Shown here in pieces: positions 38,820-47,403 of a stretch of DNA of 64,000 nucleotides (positions are counted from its first letter, which is position 1; each line of letters starts with the position of its first letter). Source of the stretch: Hymenobacter norwichensis DSM 15439. GTDB lineage: Bacteria > Bacteroidota > Bacteroidia > Cytophagales > Hymenobacteraceae. Both the position numbers and the translations under genes were made by a program. The stretch is from the NCBI RefSeq assembly GCF_000420705.1, contig NZ_ATVL01000009.1, forward strand, positions 682,001 through 746,000. The letters run 5' to 3'. The notes under the pieces were generated by a model. The model ran no database searches, was not told where the DNA came from, and saw nothing but the letters and a program-made list of their open reading frames with translations.

Positions 38820-39769
38820 GCGGGGCGGGGCGTTTCGGTAAGCCAGTCTACGCCTTTGCGGAGCCAAGCCTGCGTGGCAGCTTCGGGCGAATTGGGCGCA
38901 ATGGGGAAGTTGTAGTGCCACTCCACTTGGGGCGGCAAGCTCATCAGGATGCTTTCAGTGCGGCCCCCGGTTTCTAACCCAAAGCGCGTGCCCCGGTCGA
39001 AGGCCAGGTTGAACTCGGCGTAGCGCCCCCGGCGCACCAGCTGCCACTGTTTCTGCTGCTCGGAGTAGGGCAGGTTGGCATTCTGGCGCATCAGTTCGGT
39101 GTAAGTGCGCCCGAAAACCTCGCCGACGGCCCGGATAAACGCAAATAGTGCGTCGGCGTCGCCGTCTTTGCCTACCGTAAGTCGGTCGAAGAAGAGGCCG
39201 CCGATGCCACGCGTTTCCTGGCGGTGGGGCAGGTAGAAGTAGTCGTCGGCCCACTGCTTGAAGCGGGCGTAATAGGTGGGGTTGTGCCGAGCGCACACCT
39301 CAGCAATCTGCTCGTGAAACCAGCGGCCCTGCGCTTCGTTCACATAAATTGGGGTCAAATCGAGGCCGCCGCCAAACCAGGCTTCACCGTTGCCGGCTTC
39401 GAAATACCGCACGTTCATGTGCGAGATGGGGACCAGCGGGCTGCGTGGGTGCTGCACTACCGATACGCCAGTGGCGAAATACTCGGGAGTAGGCATGAGC
39501 AGTACGCGAGCCGCCTGCTCAGTCATCGTGCCTTGCACGGCCGAGAAATTCACGCCGCCCTTCTCGATAATAGTGCCGTGGGTGAGCACGCGAGAACGGC
39601 CGCCACCGCCGCCGTGGTGCTGCCAGGCGTCTTCCTGGAAGCGGCCAGTGCCATCGGTGGTTTCCAGCTGCTGGCACAGCCAGTCCTGAAATTCGCGTAG
39701 CCAAGCTTCTACGCTGGCGCGCAAGGTGGCAGCCGGAGCAGCAGTAGGGAATGAAGTAAGATTCGACAT
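38813..39769 (-). CDS. hemF: Oxygen-dependent coproporphyrinogen III oxidase
   Basis: Converts coproporphyrinogen III to protoporphyrinogen IX with oxygen, in heme synthesis. About 318 residues. Motifs: WQHHGGGGGRSRVL (~50-63), EKGGVNFSAVQGTM (~69-82), SHMNVRYFE (~117-125), AWFGGGLDLTPIYV (~129-142), FYLPHRQETRGIGGLFFDRL (~172-191), and FDRGTRFGLETGGRTESILMSLPP (~258-281), all hallmark segments. ATG 39769 gives MSNLTSF; a GTG-like start 9 bases upstream is less likely. Cotranscribed with the PAP2 gene, which starts at its stop. Confidence 0.97.
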   Translation of the reverse strand: MSNLTSFPTAAPAATLRASVEAWLREFQDWLCQQLETTDGTGRFQEDAWQHHGGGGGRSRVLTHGTIIEKGGVNFSAVQGTMTEQAARVLLMPTPEYFATGVSVVQHPRSPLVPISHMNVRYFEAGNGEAWFGGGLDLTPIYVNEAQGRWFHEQIAEVCARHNPTYYARFKQWADDYFYLPHRQETRGIGGLFFDRLTVGKDGDADALFAFIRAVGEVFGRTYTELMRQNANLPYSEQQKQWQLVRRGRYAEFNLAFDRGTRFGLETGGRTESILMSLPPQVEWHYNFPIAPNSPEAATQAWLRKGVDWLTETPRPAC

Positions 39770-39965
39770 AGCAGGCAAGGCGGCGCGTGGTGAGCAAGCA
39801 ACGGGCCCGCTCAGAAACGGACGCTACGTAGCGCCGCCGCAGTTTTCAAGGCTGCGAAGGTACGGCTTTACTGGTTTCGGAGACGTGCAGAGGCCTCGGA
39901 TACTTTATAGAACGGTTACTTTTTCCGTTCCACGCATATGTGGTCCTCATAGCTACTTTAGGCCT

Positions 39966-40496
39966 TTACCTCGCTAGCTGCTTCTCTAGCACCAGCAACT
40001 CCAACGGCTGCCGGGGGATGCCAAACCGAGTGTCGGTGGGGAAGGCCTCAGTGGCGCCGGTGCGGCGGTAGCCGTGCCGTTCGTACCAGGCCAGCAACTC
40101 TGTCCGCACCGAAATAACAGTAATCCGAATCCTAGAGCAAGCATTTTGGTGAGCATACGCTTCGGCTGCTTCCAGCAGGTATTTGCCGATGCCCTGGCCC
40201 TGCTGCTTGGGCGCCACCGACAGCATGCCCATATATAGCACTCCGTCGGGCTCAGGGTGCAGGTACACGCTGCCCAATAGCTGGCCCGTGGGGGCGGCGC
40301 ATTGTAGAATGGTGGCCTTAGGAGCGGCTAGCAAATCGAGGAGGGCAGCCGCATCGGTGCGCTGGCCATCGAGCAAGTGTGCTTCGGTGGTCCAGCCCTG
40401 GGTGGACGCTTCGCCCCGGTAGGCGCTGTTTACCAAAGCTACCAGCACCGGAATGTCGTCCGCAGTGGCGTGTTTACTAGAGAGTTCAGTGGGCAT
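39966..40496 (-). CDS. GNAT-family N-acetyltransferase
   Basis: A 176-residue acetyl-CoA-dependent transferase starting MPTELSSKHATADDIPVLVALVNSAYRG. The GNAT acetyl-CoA loop is MLSVAPKQQGQGIGKYLLEAAEAYAHQN (~98-125), with the Q/RxxGxG/A motif QGQGIG, and the strand RIRITVISVRTELLAWYERHGYRRTGATEAFP follows (~129-160). Substrate is unknown. ATG 40496 is chosen, because the longer frame upstream is unlike any GNAT. It stands alone between hemF and the divergent E1 gene. Confidence 0.92.
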   Translation of the reverse strand: MPTELSSKHATADDIPVLVALVNSAYRGEASTQGWTTEAHLLDGQRTDAAALLDLLAAPKATILQCAAPTGQLLGSVYLHPEPDGVLYMGMLSVAPKQQGQGIGKYLLEAAEAYAHQNACSRIRITVISVRTELLAWYERHGYRRTGATEAFPTDTRFGIPRQPLELLVLEKQLAR

Positions 40497-40629
40497 GGGC
40501 AAGCAGACGAGGGGGGCGTTGTTGACGTATGGGTTACGCTGCAAACATACCAACTGCCTGCATCCCTTCATCCAAACCCATACTTCCGGTTTGAACCTGT
40601 AATTTCGTCGCGCCACCCACCGCCACTCT

Positions 40630-42726
40630 ATGTCAAGCCAAGCCGCCCCCATTCTGGAACCCTCCTTCGATACCACCCAACCCACCCAGGCCACTTGGCA
40701 ACGAGCCTACCGCCTGATGCACACCGCCGCTGAAATGGCCCGGCTCTACGAGGAAAACAAGGCCGTGACGGCCAAATACGTACACGCCACCGCCCGCGGC
40801 CACGAAGCCGTGCAGCTGGCCGCCGCTTTCCACCTGCGTCCTATTGACTGCGTAACGCCATATTACCGCGACGACGCTATGCTGATCGGGTTGGGTTTGC
40901 AACCCTATGAGCTGATGTTGCAACTCATGGCCAAGCGCGACGACCCGTTCAGCGGCGGCCGCACCTACTATAGTCACCCCTCATTGCGGCGCAAAGGTTT
41001 TCCGTTGATACCGCACCAAAGTTCGGCCACCGGCATGCAGGCCATTCCAGCTACCGGTATGGCCCACGGCATCAAGTACCTAGAAAGCCAGTTAGGAGCT
41101 AATGATGCTGCTTCCGTGGTGGTTTGCTCGATTGGCGACGGGGCCATGACGGAAGGCGAGGTGAGTGAGGCACTGCAAATGGCCGTGCTGCACCAACTAC
41201 CCATTATCTATCTGGTGCAAGACAACGACTGGGGCATATCGGCTACTGGCCGTGAAATGCGGACCATGGATGCCTACGAATTTGCCGCCGGCTTCAAAGG
41301 GCTGCACCGCTTGCAGTTCGACGGGGCCGATTTTCAAGCCAGCTACGCCGGTATGGCCGAAGCTTTCGACTACGTGCGGGCGCGCCGCGGCCCAGTGTTG
41401 GTGCACGCTAAGTGCCCGCTGCTGGGCCACCACACCAGTGGCGTGCGGCGCGAGTGGTACCGCGGCGACAACCTCACCGCCCACAACCTACTCGACCCAC
41501 TCCCGCGTCTGCATCAGCAAATGGTAGCCCTCGGCTTCACTGAAACTGCCTTAGCCATGTTGGCCGCCGATGCACGCACGACGGTGGAAGCGGACTACCA
41601 GCGTGCCCTGGCTGCCCCCGCGCCCGACCCCGCTACCTACGCCGACCACGAGTTTGCGCCGCCCGCCGTGACCGAAGAAGCTGGCGAGCGGAGCCCCGCC
41701 GGCGCCGATAAAGCGCTGATGGTAGACGCGGCCCTGCATACCATTGATGATATTCTGCGGGAGTTTCCGGAGGCACTGTTTTATGGGCAGGACGTGGGCG
41801 GAGAGCTGGGCGGCGTGTTCCGGGAGGCCGCCTTGCTGGCTAAAAAATACGGTGACGCCCGCGTGTTCAACACGCCCATTCAAGAGGCCTACATTGTGGG
41901 TAGCACGGCCGGTATGAGCGCCGTGGGGGCCAAGGCTATTGTGGAAATTCAGTTTGCCGACTACATCTGGCCCGGCCTCAACCAGTTGGTGGAAGAGCTG
42001 AGCAAGTCGTGCTACCTATCCAACGGGCAGTTTCCGGTGCAGAGCCTGATTCGGGTGCCGATTGGGGCGTATGGGGGTGGCGGGCCGTACCATTCGGGCT
42101 CCATTGAAAGCACGCTGCTCAACATCCGGGGCATCAAAGTGGTATACCCCAGCAATGCCGCCGACATGAAAGGTTTGATGCGCGCCGCCTTCCTCGACCC
42201 GAACCCGGTGGTAATGCTGGAACATAAAGGTTTGTATTGGAGCAAAGTTCCTGGTACCGAAGACGCCAAAACCGTGGAGCCCGCCGCCGGCTATGTCATT
42301 CCGCTTGGCAAAGCCGCCATAGCCCAGACTGCCGACGCGCAAAAGTTGGCTAGCGGCGAAACCTGCGTGGTAATTACCTACGGTATGGGCGTGTACTGGG
42401 CGAAAACCGCCAGCCGCCAGTTCCCCGGCCAAGTGGAAATCCTGGACTTACGCACCCTTAACCCGCTTGACTTTGAGGCAGTAGAAGCCGCCGTGCGCCG
42501 CCATGGCAAGGCGCTGGTACTCACTGAGGAGCCGCTCATGAACTCCTTCGCCGAAAGCCTAGCCGGCCGTATCCAGCGCCGCTGCTTCCGCCAACTCGAC
42601 GCTCCGGTTTTCACCCTCGGCGCTGCCAATCTGCCCGCCATTGCCCTCAATGTGGACTTAGAGCGCCAAATGCTCCCCAACGCCGACAAAGTAGCCGCCG
42701 CTATAGGTGAGTTGGTGAAGTGGTAA
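40630..42726 (+). CDS. Fused alpha/beta E1 component of a 2-oxoacid dehydrogenase (branched-chain type)
   Basis: A 698-residue thiamine-diphosphate enzyme carrying E1-alpha and E1-beta in one chain, as is common in Bacteroidota. It decarboxylates branched-chain 2-oxoacids or pyruvate and passes the acyl group to E2. Alpha half: ARGHEAVQLAAAFHL (~55-70), HPSLRRKGFPLIPHQSSATG (~116-135), ThDP motif GDGAMTEGEVSEALQMAVLHQLPIIYLVQDNDWGIS (~170-205). Beta half: YGQDVGGELGGVFREAALL (~386-405), FNTPIQEAYIVGSTAGMSAVGAKAIVEIQFADYI (~416-450), then transketolase C-domain. No E2 or E3 is adjacent. Its TAA stop lies inside a palindromic repeat. Confidence 0.95.
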   Translation: MSSQAAPILEPSFDTTQPTQATWQRAYRLMHTAAEMARLYEENKAVTAKYVHATARGHEAVQLAAAFHLRPIDCVTPYYRDDAMLIGLGLQPYELMLQLMAKRDDPFSGGRTYYSHPSLRRKGFPLIPHQSSATGMQAIPATGMAHGIKYLESQLGANDAASVVVCSIGDGAMTEGEVSEALQMAVLHQLPIIYLVQDNDWGISATGREMRTMDAYEFAAGFKGLHRLQFDGADFQASYAGMAEAFDYVRARRGPVLVHAKCPLLGHHTSGVRREWYRGDNLTAHNLLDPLPRLHQQMVALGFTETALAMLAADARTTVEADYQRALAAPAPDPATYADHEFAPPAVTEEAGERSPAGADKALMVDAALHTIDDILREFPEALFYGQDVGGELGGVFREAALLAKKYGDARVFNTPIQEAYIVGSTAGMSAVGAKAIVEIQFADYIWPGLNQLVEELSKSCYLSNGQFPVQSLIRVPIGAYGGGGPYHSGSIESTLLNIRGIKVVYPSNAADMKGLMRAAFLDPNPVVMLEHKGLYWSKVPGTEDAKTVEPAAGYVIPLGKAAIAQTADAQKLASGETCVVITYGMGVYWAKTASRQFPGQVEILDLRTLNPLDFEAVEAAVRRHGKALVLTEEPLMNSFAESLAGRIQRRCFRQLDAPVFTLGAANLPAIALNVDLERQMLPNADKVAAAIGELVKW

Positions 42727-42822
42727 GTTAGTGATTTAGCGGCTTGGTGAGCTTGACGTTCTACAATGCACGTTGAGCAACCAAAGCATCAAACTCACTA
42801 AGCCGCTAAATCACTAACTCAC
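42723..42822. repeat. Palindromic repeat, GTGAGTTAGTGA family, copy 1
   Basis: Arms of 29 nt at 42723-42751 and 42794-42822 match at 27 of 29 positions. The outer words are GT(A/G)AGTTAGTGATTTAGC and its complement. It lies between the convergent E1 and TamL genes and includes the E1 stop codon. The same outer motif occurs at 46128-46212. Probably a bidirectional terminator that also forms a dispersed family. Confidence 0.8.
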
Positions 42823-42824
42823 CG

Positions 42825-45344
42825 CTAGAAGGGGTAGCCAATGCCAAGGTTGAGGGCGGTTTGGTTGCGGTTGTTGAATATAGTAAAGTCGCGGATGGAC
42901 CATTTACTACCGGGGGCGGTGGGGTCATACACCTTGGTAGCTACGTCGAGGCGCAAAATCAGGAATGTGAAGTCGAAGCGCAAACCGAAACCGGAGCCGA
43001 CGGCAAACTCCTTGTAAAAGCGGTTGGCATTGAACTGCGACGCCGTAGGACCTACCCGGCGCAGGTTCCACACGTTGCCAAAGTCGGTGAACAAAGCGCC
43101 GTTGATGAAGCTATAAAGCGGAAAGCGGTACTCGATATTGCCTTCCAGCAGCAACTCGCCGGGCTGCTCGTAATTGTAGTTGCGGATGGGGTTGCCGTTC
43201 TCATCCAGCTGCAGGGCGCTGGGGCCGGGTGTCAGGTCAACCTGGTAAGTGGTGTTGGAGCCCGTGCCCAAGCGCCGCGGGCCCCAAGCCCGCACACTGC
43301 TGGTACCGCCCGCAAAAAAGTACTTTTCGTACGGAATTACGGTGCTGTTCCGGCGTAGCGGCTGCACTACCCCACCGTTCAGCCGGTACACGAAAAATGA
43401 CCTGGGTCCCAGCTTGAAATAGCGCCGGTAGTCGGCATTGACTTTATAGAAATCATACACCGGAATGTTGCCCAGCGCATCCTGATACACCGGTTTCGTG
43501 ACGCCACCAATTTCTACAAACCACCGGAAATACGCGGCATTAAGCGTTTCGTTGAAGTCGTTGGAATTGTAGAGCGACGTGAAGCTGAAGCTCGGAATGA
43601 ATTGGCGCTGAAATGCCACTAGCACCGAGGGGTTGTCGGGGAACTGGCTGCGTAGCGAGGTAAGAAAAAGCGGATCCACCCGCAACGCGTTAACTAGACT
43701 TACGTCAATCGGCGTGAACACTAGTTGGTGAAAGGGGGTGCGCTGCCAGATGTAGTCGAACGTACCTTCCAGGGTGGTACGGGTGTATTCCGGCCTTTTT
43801 ACGTAGTTATAGCCCACGTTGAAGCGGGTGCGCGGGTTGTAGCGCGACAAAAAGCGGTTGGTGCGCCAAGGCACCAGAAACTGCGGCAGAATCAAGTTAA
43901 TGTTGGCACCAAGCTGGGTGGTGAGTACGTTGTCTGGCAAGCCATCTGGACTGTTGTCGTCGCCGCGGCGGTACTGGCCTTCCAAGCCGGCCCGAAGGCC
44001 TAGTTCCAGCACTTCGGCTCCGCCAAACGGGTTGCGGGCCTTGATGCGGATGTTACCGAATGGCCCCGGTAGCCCCGCCACGTAGGTACCGCCGAATTCC
44101 ACAGTTTCCTGGTAGCGCTTGGCCGGGGAGGCGGCAATGTTGGCATCAAGCTGGCGGTTTAGGCTGTCCTGCTCGGTTAAGGGCCGTACTTTCTGGTAGT
44201 TGACGCTGGCAAACCGGAACACGTCGAGCTGGCTGAGCTGGCGTTGGGTGGTCTGGGTGGCGGTCAGGCTGTAATAGTCGCCGGCATCGATGGTTACCTT
44301 GCGGTTGAGCAGGCGCGGGCTGATGCGGTGCTCAAAGGCCAGGAACAGCGTGGAATCCTGCACCAGCGTGTCACGTTTCTGCCCGAAACGCACCGTGCCC
44401 GCATCGGTAATAAAGCGTACTCGCCGGATAGTGTAGCGCGCGTGGTCCAAACCAGGGCCGGGGCTGGCTACAATGGTGCGCAGCCGCACGGTGGTTGGCG
44501 CAAAGCTGGTATCTGCTTCCAGCGTGATGTACTGCTGGCGGAAATCGAAATAGCCGTCGTTTTTGAGCAGCGTTTCGATGCGGGCCCGCTCCTGGCCAAT
44601 CAGCTCTTCGTCGTACTGGTCGTTTACGTGCAGCAAACTGGCGGGCTGCGAGGCTAGCACCCGGTTGGCCACCGCCGAATCGGCAATGTCGTAGTCAAGC
44701 TGGGAGTAGTGAAACGGGGCGTTTTCGGTGATGGAGTACGTCACCGTTACGCGGCGGCGGTACAGGCTGTCGGGGCCGCCCAGCAGCCGGCCTATCGAAA
44801 AGCGCTTGTCGGCTACTGTATCGGAGTAGCTGACCCTGCTGCGAAAGAAACCCTTGGATTTCAAGAACGTAGCCAGCTGTTCGGTGGTCTGGCGGGTTAG
44901 AGCCGAATCGTACACCACGGGTGCCTCGCCCAGGCGCATAATGGCGTTGCCCTTGTCGAGCACCAGTTGGAGACGGGTGGTGCGCCGCTCACGGCGGGTA
45001 AGCAGCCGACCTACTTTGGCTGAGTCGGGGCGGGCGGCCAGTATTTCCCGGCCGTATTCGGCGCGGGTGCTATCGAGCTTGCGCTGGATACGGTCGGCGT
45101 TGTAGAAGGTGCGCCCTAGCTGATAGATTGCTAGTTTTGGCAGCGGAAAGGTGCTGTTTGGCTTTTGCCGGTACAGGGCTTCGAGGCGCTCGGCATCAGC
45201 CTGCTTTACGCCTTTTAGCTCTATCTTGCTGAGTAGCTGCTGGTTGGGGCCGAGCAGCCGCAGGGGCGAGCACCCCACGGCCAGCAGAATCAGCAGCAAA
45301 CTAAGTACCCCGGTAAGCGCCGGCCCTTTTTTCTTATGTATCAT
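42825..45344 (-). CDS. tamL: Lipidated TamA/BamA-family outer-membrane protein (TamL type)
   Basis: An 839-residue Omp85-family barrel with a lipoprotein signal (VLSLLLILLAVGC, Cys ~25), the hallmark of Bacteroidota TamL, which works with TamB in moving lipids or proteins across the envelope. After the lipobox come POTRA-like segments (LLSKIELKGVKQADAERLEALYRQKPN... FLKSKGFFRSRVSYSD), then the C-terminal barrel beginning near 480 (EFGGTYVAGLPGPFGNIRIKARNPFGGAEVLELGLRAG) and ending in TALNLGIGYPF, with the terminal Phe used for barrel assembly. The ATG at 45344 is chosen because it starts the signal peptide. Divergent from the TrmH gene with 35 bp between. Confidence 0.9.
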   Translation of the reverse strand: MIHKKKGPALTGVLSLLLILLAVGCSPLRLLGPNQQLLSKIELKGVKQADAERLEALYRQKPNSTFPLPKLAIYQLGRTFYNADRIQRKLDSTRAEYGREILAARPDSAKVGRLLTRRERRTTRLQLVLDKGNAIMRLGEAPVVYDSALTRQTTEQLATFLKSKGFFRSRVSYSDTVADKRFSIGRLLGGPDSLYRRRVTVTYSITENAPFHYSQLDYDIADSAVANRVLASQPASLLHVNDQYDEELIGQERARIETLLKNDGYFDFRQQYITLEADTSFAPTTVRLRTIVASPGPGLDHARYTIRRVRFITDAGTVRFGQKRDTLVQDSTLFLAFEHRISPRLLNRKVTIDAGDYYSLTATQTTQRQLSQLDVFRFASVNYQKVRPLTEQDSLNRQLDANIAASPAKRYQETVEFGGTYVAGLPGPFGNIRIKARNPFGGAEVLELGLRAGLEGQYRRGDDNSPDGLPDNVLTTQLGANINLILPQFLVPWRTNRFLSRYNPRTRFNVGYNYVKRPEYTRTTLEGTFDYIWQRTPFHQLVFTPIDVSLVNALRVDPLFLTSLRSQFPDNPSVLVAFQRQFIPSFSFTSLYNSNDFNETLNAAYFRWFVEIGGVTKPVYQDALGNIPVYDFYKVNADYRRYFKLGPRSFFVYRLNGGVVQPLRRNSTVIPYEKYFFAGGTSSVRAWGPRRLGTGSNTTYQVDLTPGPSALQLDENGNPIRNYNYEQPGELLLEGNIEYRFPLYSFINGALFTDFGNVWNLRRVGPTASQFNANRFYKEFAVGSGFGLRFDFTFLILRLDVATKVYDPTAPGSKWSIRDFTIFNNRNQTALNLGIGYPF

Positions 45345-45379
45345 TCGAGGCCCGGTTGGGCGTCCGTTTACTGAAGCGT

Positions 45380-46123
45380 ATGGTCTCAAAAGCAGTAGCA
45401 AAATACGTACACGCGCTGCACCTGAAAAAGTATCGGCTCCGGCACGAAGCCTTTCTGGTGGAAGGTGGCAAAAGCGTGCTGGAACTGCTAAGGTCCGGAC
45501 TTCAAACGGAACGTGTGCTGGTAACGGCGGAATTTGCCGCAAAATTACCTGCCCAGCTTTCCAATGTACCCGTGGAGGTACTAACGGAAACCGAACTAAC
45601 CAGCCTTGGCACCCTGGCTACCAACAACACCGCCCTGGCCATTGCCCGCCTGCCCGCCGAGCCCCCGCTGCAACTCGCCTCAGGTGGCCTGCTGCTGGCC
45701 CTCGACCAAGTGCGCGACCCTGGCAACCTGGGCACCCTTATCCGGCTAGCCGACTGGTACGGCCTACCCGGCGTGGTGCTCAGCGACACCTGCGCCGACC
45801 CCTGGGCCCCGAAAACCGTAGCAGCTACCATGGGCTCGTTCACCCGCGTGCCCGTTTGGCAGCGCGACCTGCCCGCTTGGCTAGCCACCTTGCCCACCGA
45901 TCTGCCGGTATATGGGGCCGACCTGCACGGCGACAATGTGCATCAACTCACGCTGGAACCAACCGGCGTGTTGGTGATGGGTAGCGAATCGCATGGTCTC
46001 ACGCCGGAAGTGGAGGCCCACCTCACCCAGCGCCTGCACATCCCCGGCCGTGGCCAGGCCGAAAGCCTGAACGTAGCCATTTCCGCTGCCATCCTGCTGG
46101 ATAACTTTCACCGGAATAAGTGA
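45380..46123 (+). CDS. TrmH-family (SpoU) RNA 2'-O-methyltransferase
   Basis: A 247-residue SAM-dependent enzyme that methylates 2'-O of tRNA or rRNA. N-terminal RNA-binding part: LHLKKYRLRHEAFLVEGGKSVLELL (residues ~12-36). The SpoU trefoil-knot motifs follow: LLALDQVRDPGNLGTLIRLADWYGL (~108-132), VLVMGSESHGLTPEVE (~198-213) and LNVAISAAILLDNFHR (~230-245). The ATG at 45380 is used. Its start is only 35 bp from the divergent tamL start, so both must use promoters that reach into each other's coding DNA. Which RNA is modified is unknown. Confidence 0.95.
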   Translation: MVSKAVAKYVHALHLKKYRLRHEAFLVEGGKSVLELLRSGLQTERVLVTAEFAAKLPAQLSNVPVEVLTETELTSLGTLATNNTALAIARLPAEPPLQLASGGLLLALDQVRDPGNLGTLIRLADWYGLPGVVLSDTCADPWAPKTVAATMGSFTRVPVWQRDLPAWLATLPTDLPVYGADLHGDNVHQLTLEPTGVLVMGSESHGLTPEVEAHLTQRLHIPGRGQAESLNVAISAAILLDNFHRNK

Positions 46124-46127
46124 GATG

Positions 46128-46212
46128 GTGAGTTAGTGAAATGGTGAGGTTGCTGTTCGTCTTGCGCAAGTGGCGCAAGACGAACAGCAACCTCACCATT
46201 TCACTAACTCAC
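46128..46212. repeat. Palindromic repeat, GTGAGTTAGTGA family, copy 2
   Basis: A perfect 40-bp inverted repeat (46128-46167 with 46173-46212) around the 5-nt loop AAGTG. The outer words are GTGAGTTAGTGAAATGGTGA and its complement. It starts 4 bp after the TrmH stop and ends 11 bp before the stop of the convergent barrel gene, so it should terminate both transcripts. Confidence 0.9.
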
Positions 46213-46223
46213 TATTTCGCCGC

Positions 46224-47390
46224 CTAGTGGAGCAGCGTGATGCCGAAGCTGAGGGTTTGGGCCTGGATGCCCCGGTCGTTGCTGAACAGGTCGTTGAGGT
46301 GGTATTTGCCGAACAGTTCCAGGCTGCGGATGCCGATAAACCCTTGCAGGCCGTACTGGAAGTCGTTGAGGTTATAGCTGCCCCGGTCTTTGTCTTTGCG
46401 GGTGCGGCCCTCTTCGCTGTACTTAATTTTGGTGTGCGAGCCCAACCGGTAACCAGCAAACCCCCCCGCCCCGATGCGGAAGCCGTCTTTGTCGTTGTTG
46501 CCTTTGAAGCGGAGCGAAGCCATCAGCGGCAGGTTCAGGGTCGTAACGGCCAGCTTGCTCTTGTCCAGGCTGCGGTCCGATTCGGAGGCTATGGTCGTGA
46601 CGCCGTTGGTGTTGATAAAGCGGGCGTTGTTGTCGAGCATATAGTTGTTGAACGACAGCTCGGGGCCCGTCATCAGGTGGAAAGGCGAACCTACTTTACC
46701 CACCCGAATATCGTAGAGCCAGTTGAGGCTAACGTAGCGCGAGCCGACGGGCTTGAGGTCGGGCTCCATCTGGCCGGGCTGCGCCTTGACATCGGTCAGC
46801 GTGTTCAAGCCCAGGTCGATGGTGAAGTTGTTGTGCACGGCGCGGTTGCGCTCGGCCTCTCTTTTGGCTTTGCGCTTGGCCGTGGCCAGAGAATCTTTAC
46901 CGTAGTCGCCTACGTGCACCGATACCCGGTCGCCGCCCTTGCCATCGGCGTTTTCTTCCACCTTCATCCCAAACACGCGGCCCATGTTCACTTCCACTTT
47001 GTCGCCGCTACGGGTGCTTTTGCTGCCTTGGTCGTTGCGCATCGTAATGCGGATCTGCTCGGGCACCTGCTTGCCGGGTTGGTCCTTGGCAGGGTAGAAT
47101 TCCATGGTCACCTGCTCCGACTTGGAGTTCTTACCGGCCGTTTCGGCCTGCGTGATGTAGGTGTCGAGTAGCAGGATCAGTGAATCGAGCTTGTAAGCCC
47201 GCATTTCGCGCAGTTGCTGCTTGTTTTTCACGAACAGCGTCATGGTGGCCTGGTTGGGTAGCTTCACCACAATAGTATCATCAAGGTGGTGGGCAGGGAA
47301 GGCAGGGCGAGCAGAGGTAGAGCGAGCGAAGGAAGGAGAGGCCAGAGCTAGCATCAGGGAGGCGGCTAGCAAGGAGGAGAGGCGTTTCAT
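46224..47390 (-). CDS. Outer-membrane beta-barrel protein
   Basis: A 388-residue protein with signal peptide MKRLSSLLAASLMLALASPSFA. The middle (~80-190) is rich in charged residues, with an acidic-basic stretch KDSLATAKRKAKREAERNRAV. The C-terminal ~190 residues form short alternating strands: NFTIDLGLNTLTDVKAQPG, YVSLNWLYDIRVGKVGSPFHLMTGPELSFNNYML, FRIGAGGFAGYRLGSHTKIKYSEE, FQYGLQGFIGIRSLELFGKYHLNDLF, ending QAQTLSFGITLLH. This is a porT-type (PF13568-like) barrel. Downstream of the ECF/anti-sigma pair and probably cotranscribed (13-bp gap), so it may be their target or sensor. Confidence 0.85.
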   Translation of the reverse strand: MKRLSSLLAASLMLALASPSFARSTSARPAFPAHHLDDTIVVKLPNQATMTLFVKNKQQLREMRAYKLDSLILLLDTYITQAETAGKNSKSEQVTMEFYPAKDQPGKQVPEQIRITMRNDQGSKSTRSGDKVEVNMGRVFGMKVEENADGKGGDRVSVHVGDYGKDSLATAKRKAKREAERNRAVHNNFTIDLGLNTLTDVKAQPGQMEPDLKPVGSRYVSLNWLYDIRVGKVGSPFHLMTGPELSFNNYMLDNNARFINTNGVTTIASESDRSLDKSKLAVTTLNLPLMASLRFKGNNDKDGFRIGAGGFAGYRLGSHTKIKYSEEGRTRKDKDRGSYNLNDFQYGLQGFIGIRSLELFGKYHLNDLFSNDRGIQAQTLSFGITLLH

Positions 47391-47403
47391 GACGAAGGGA
47401 AGA

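Noticed and set aside
46170..47171. 333-codon plus-strand frame opposite the barrel gene
   Set aside because: Antisense shadow of the outer-membrane barrel gene; no start context and starts within the palindrome.
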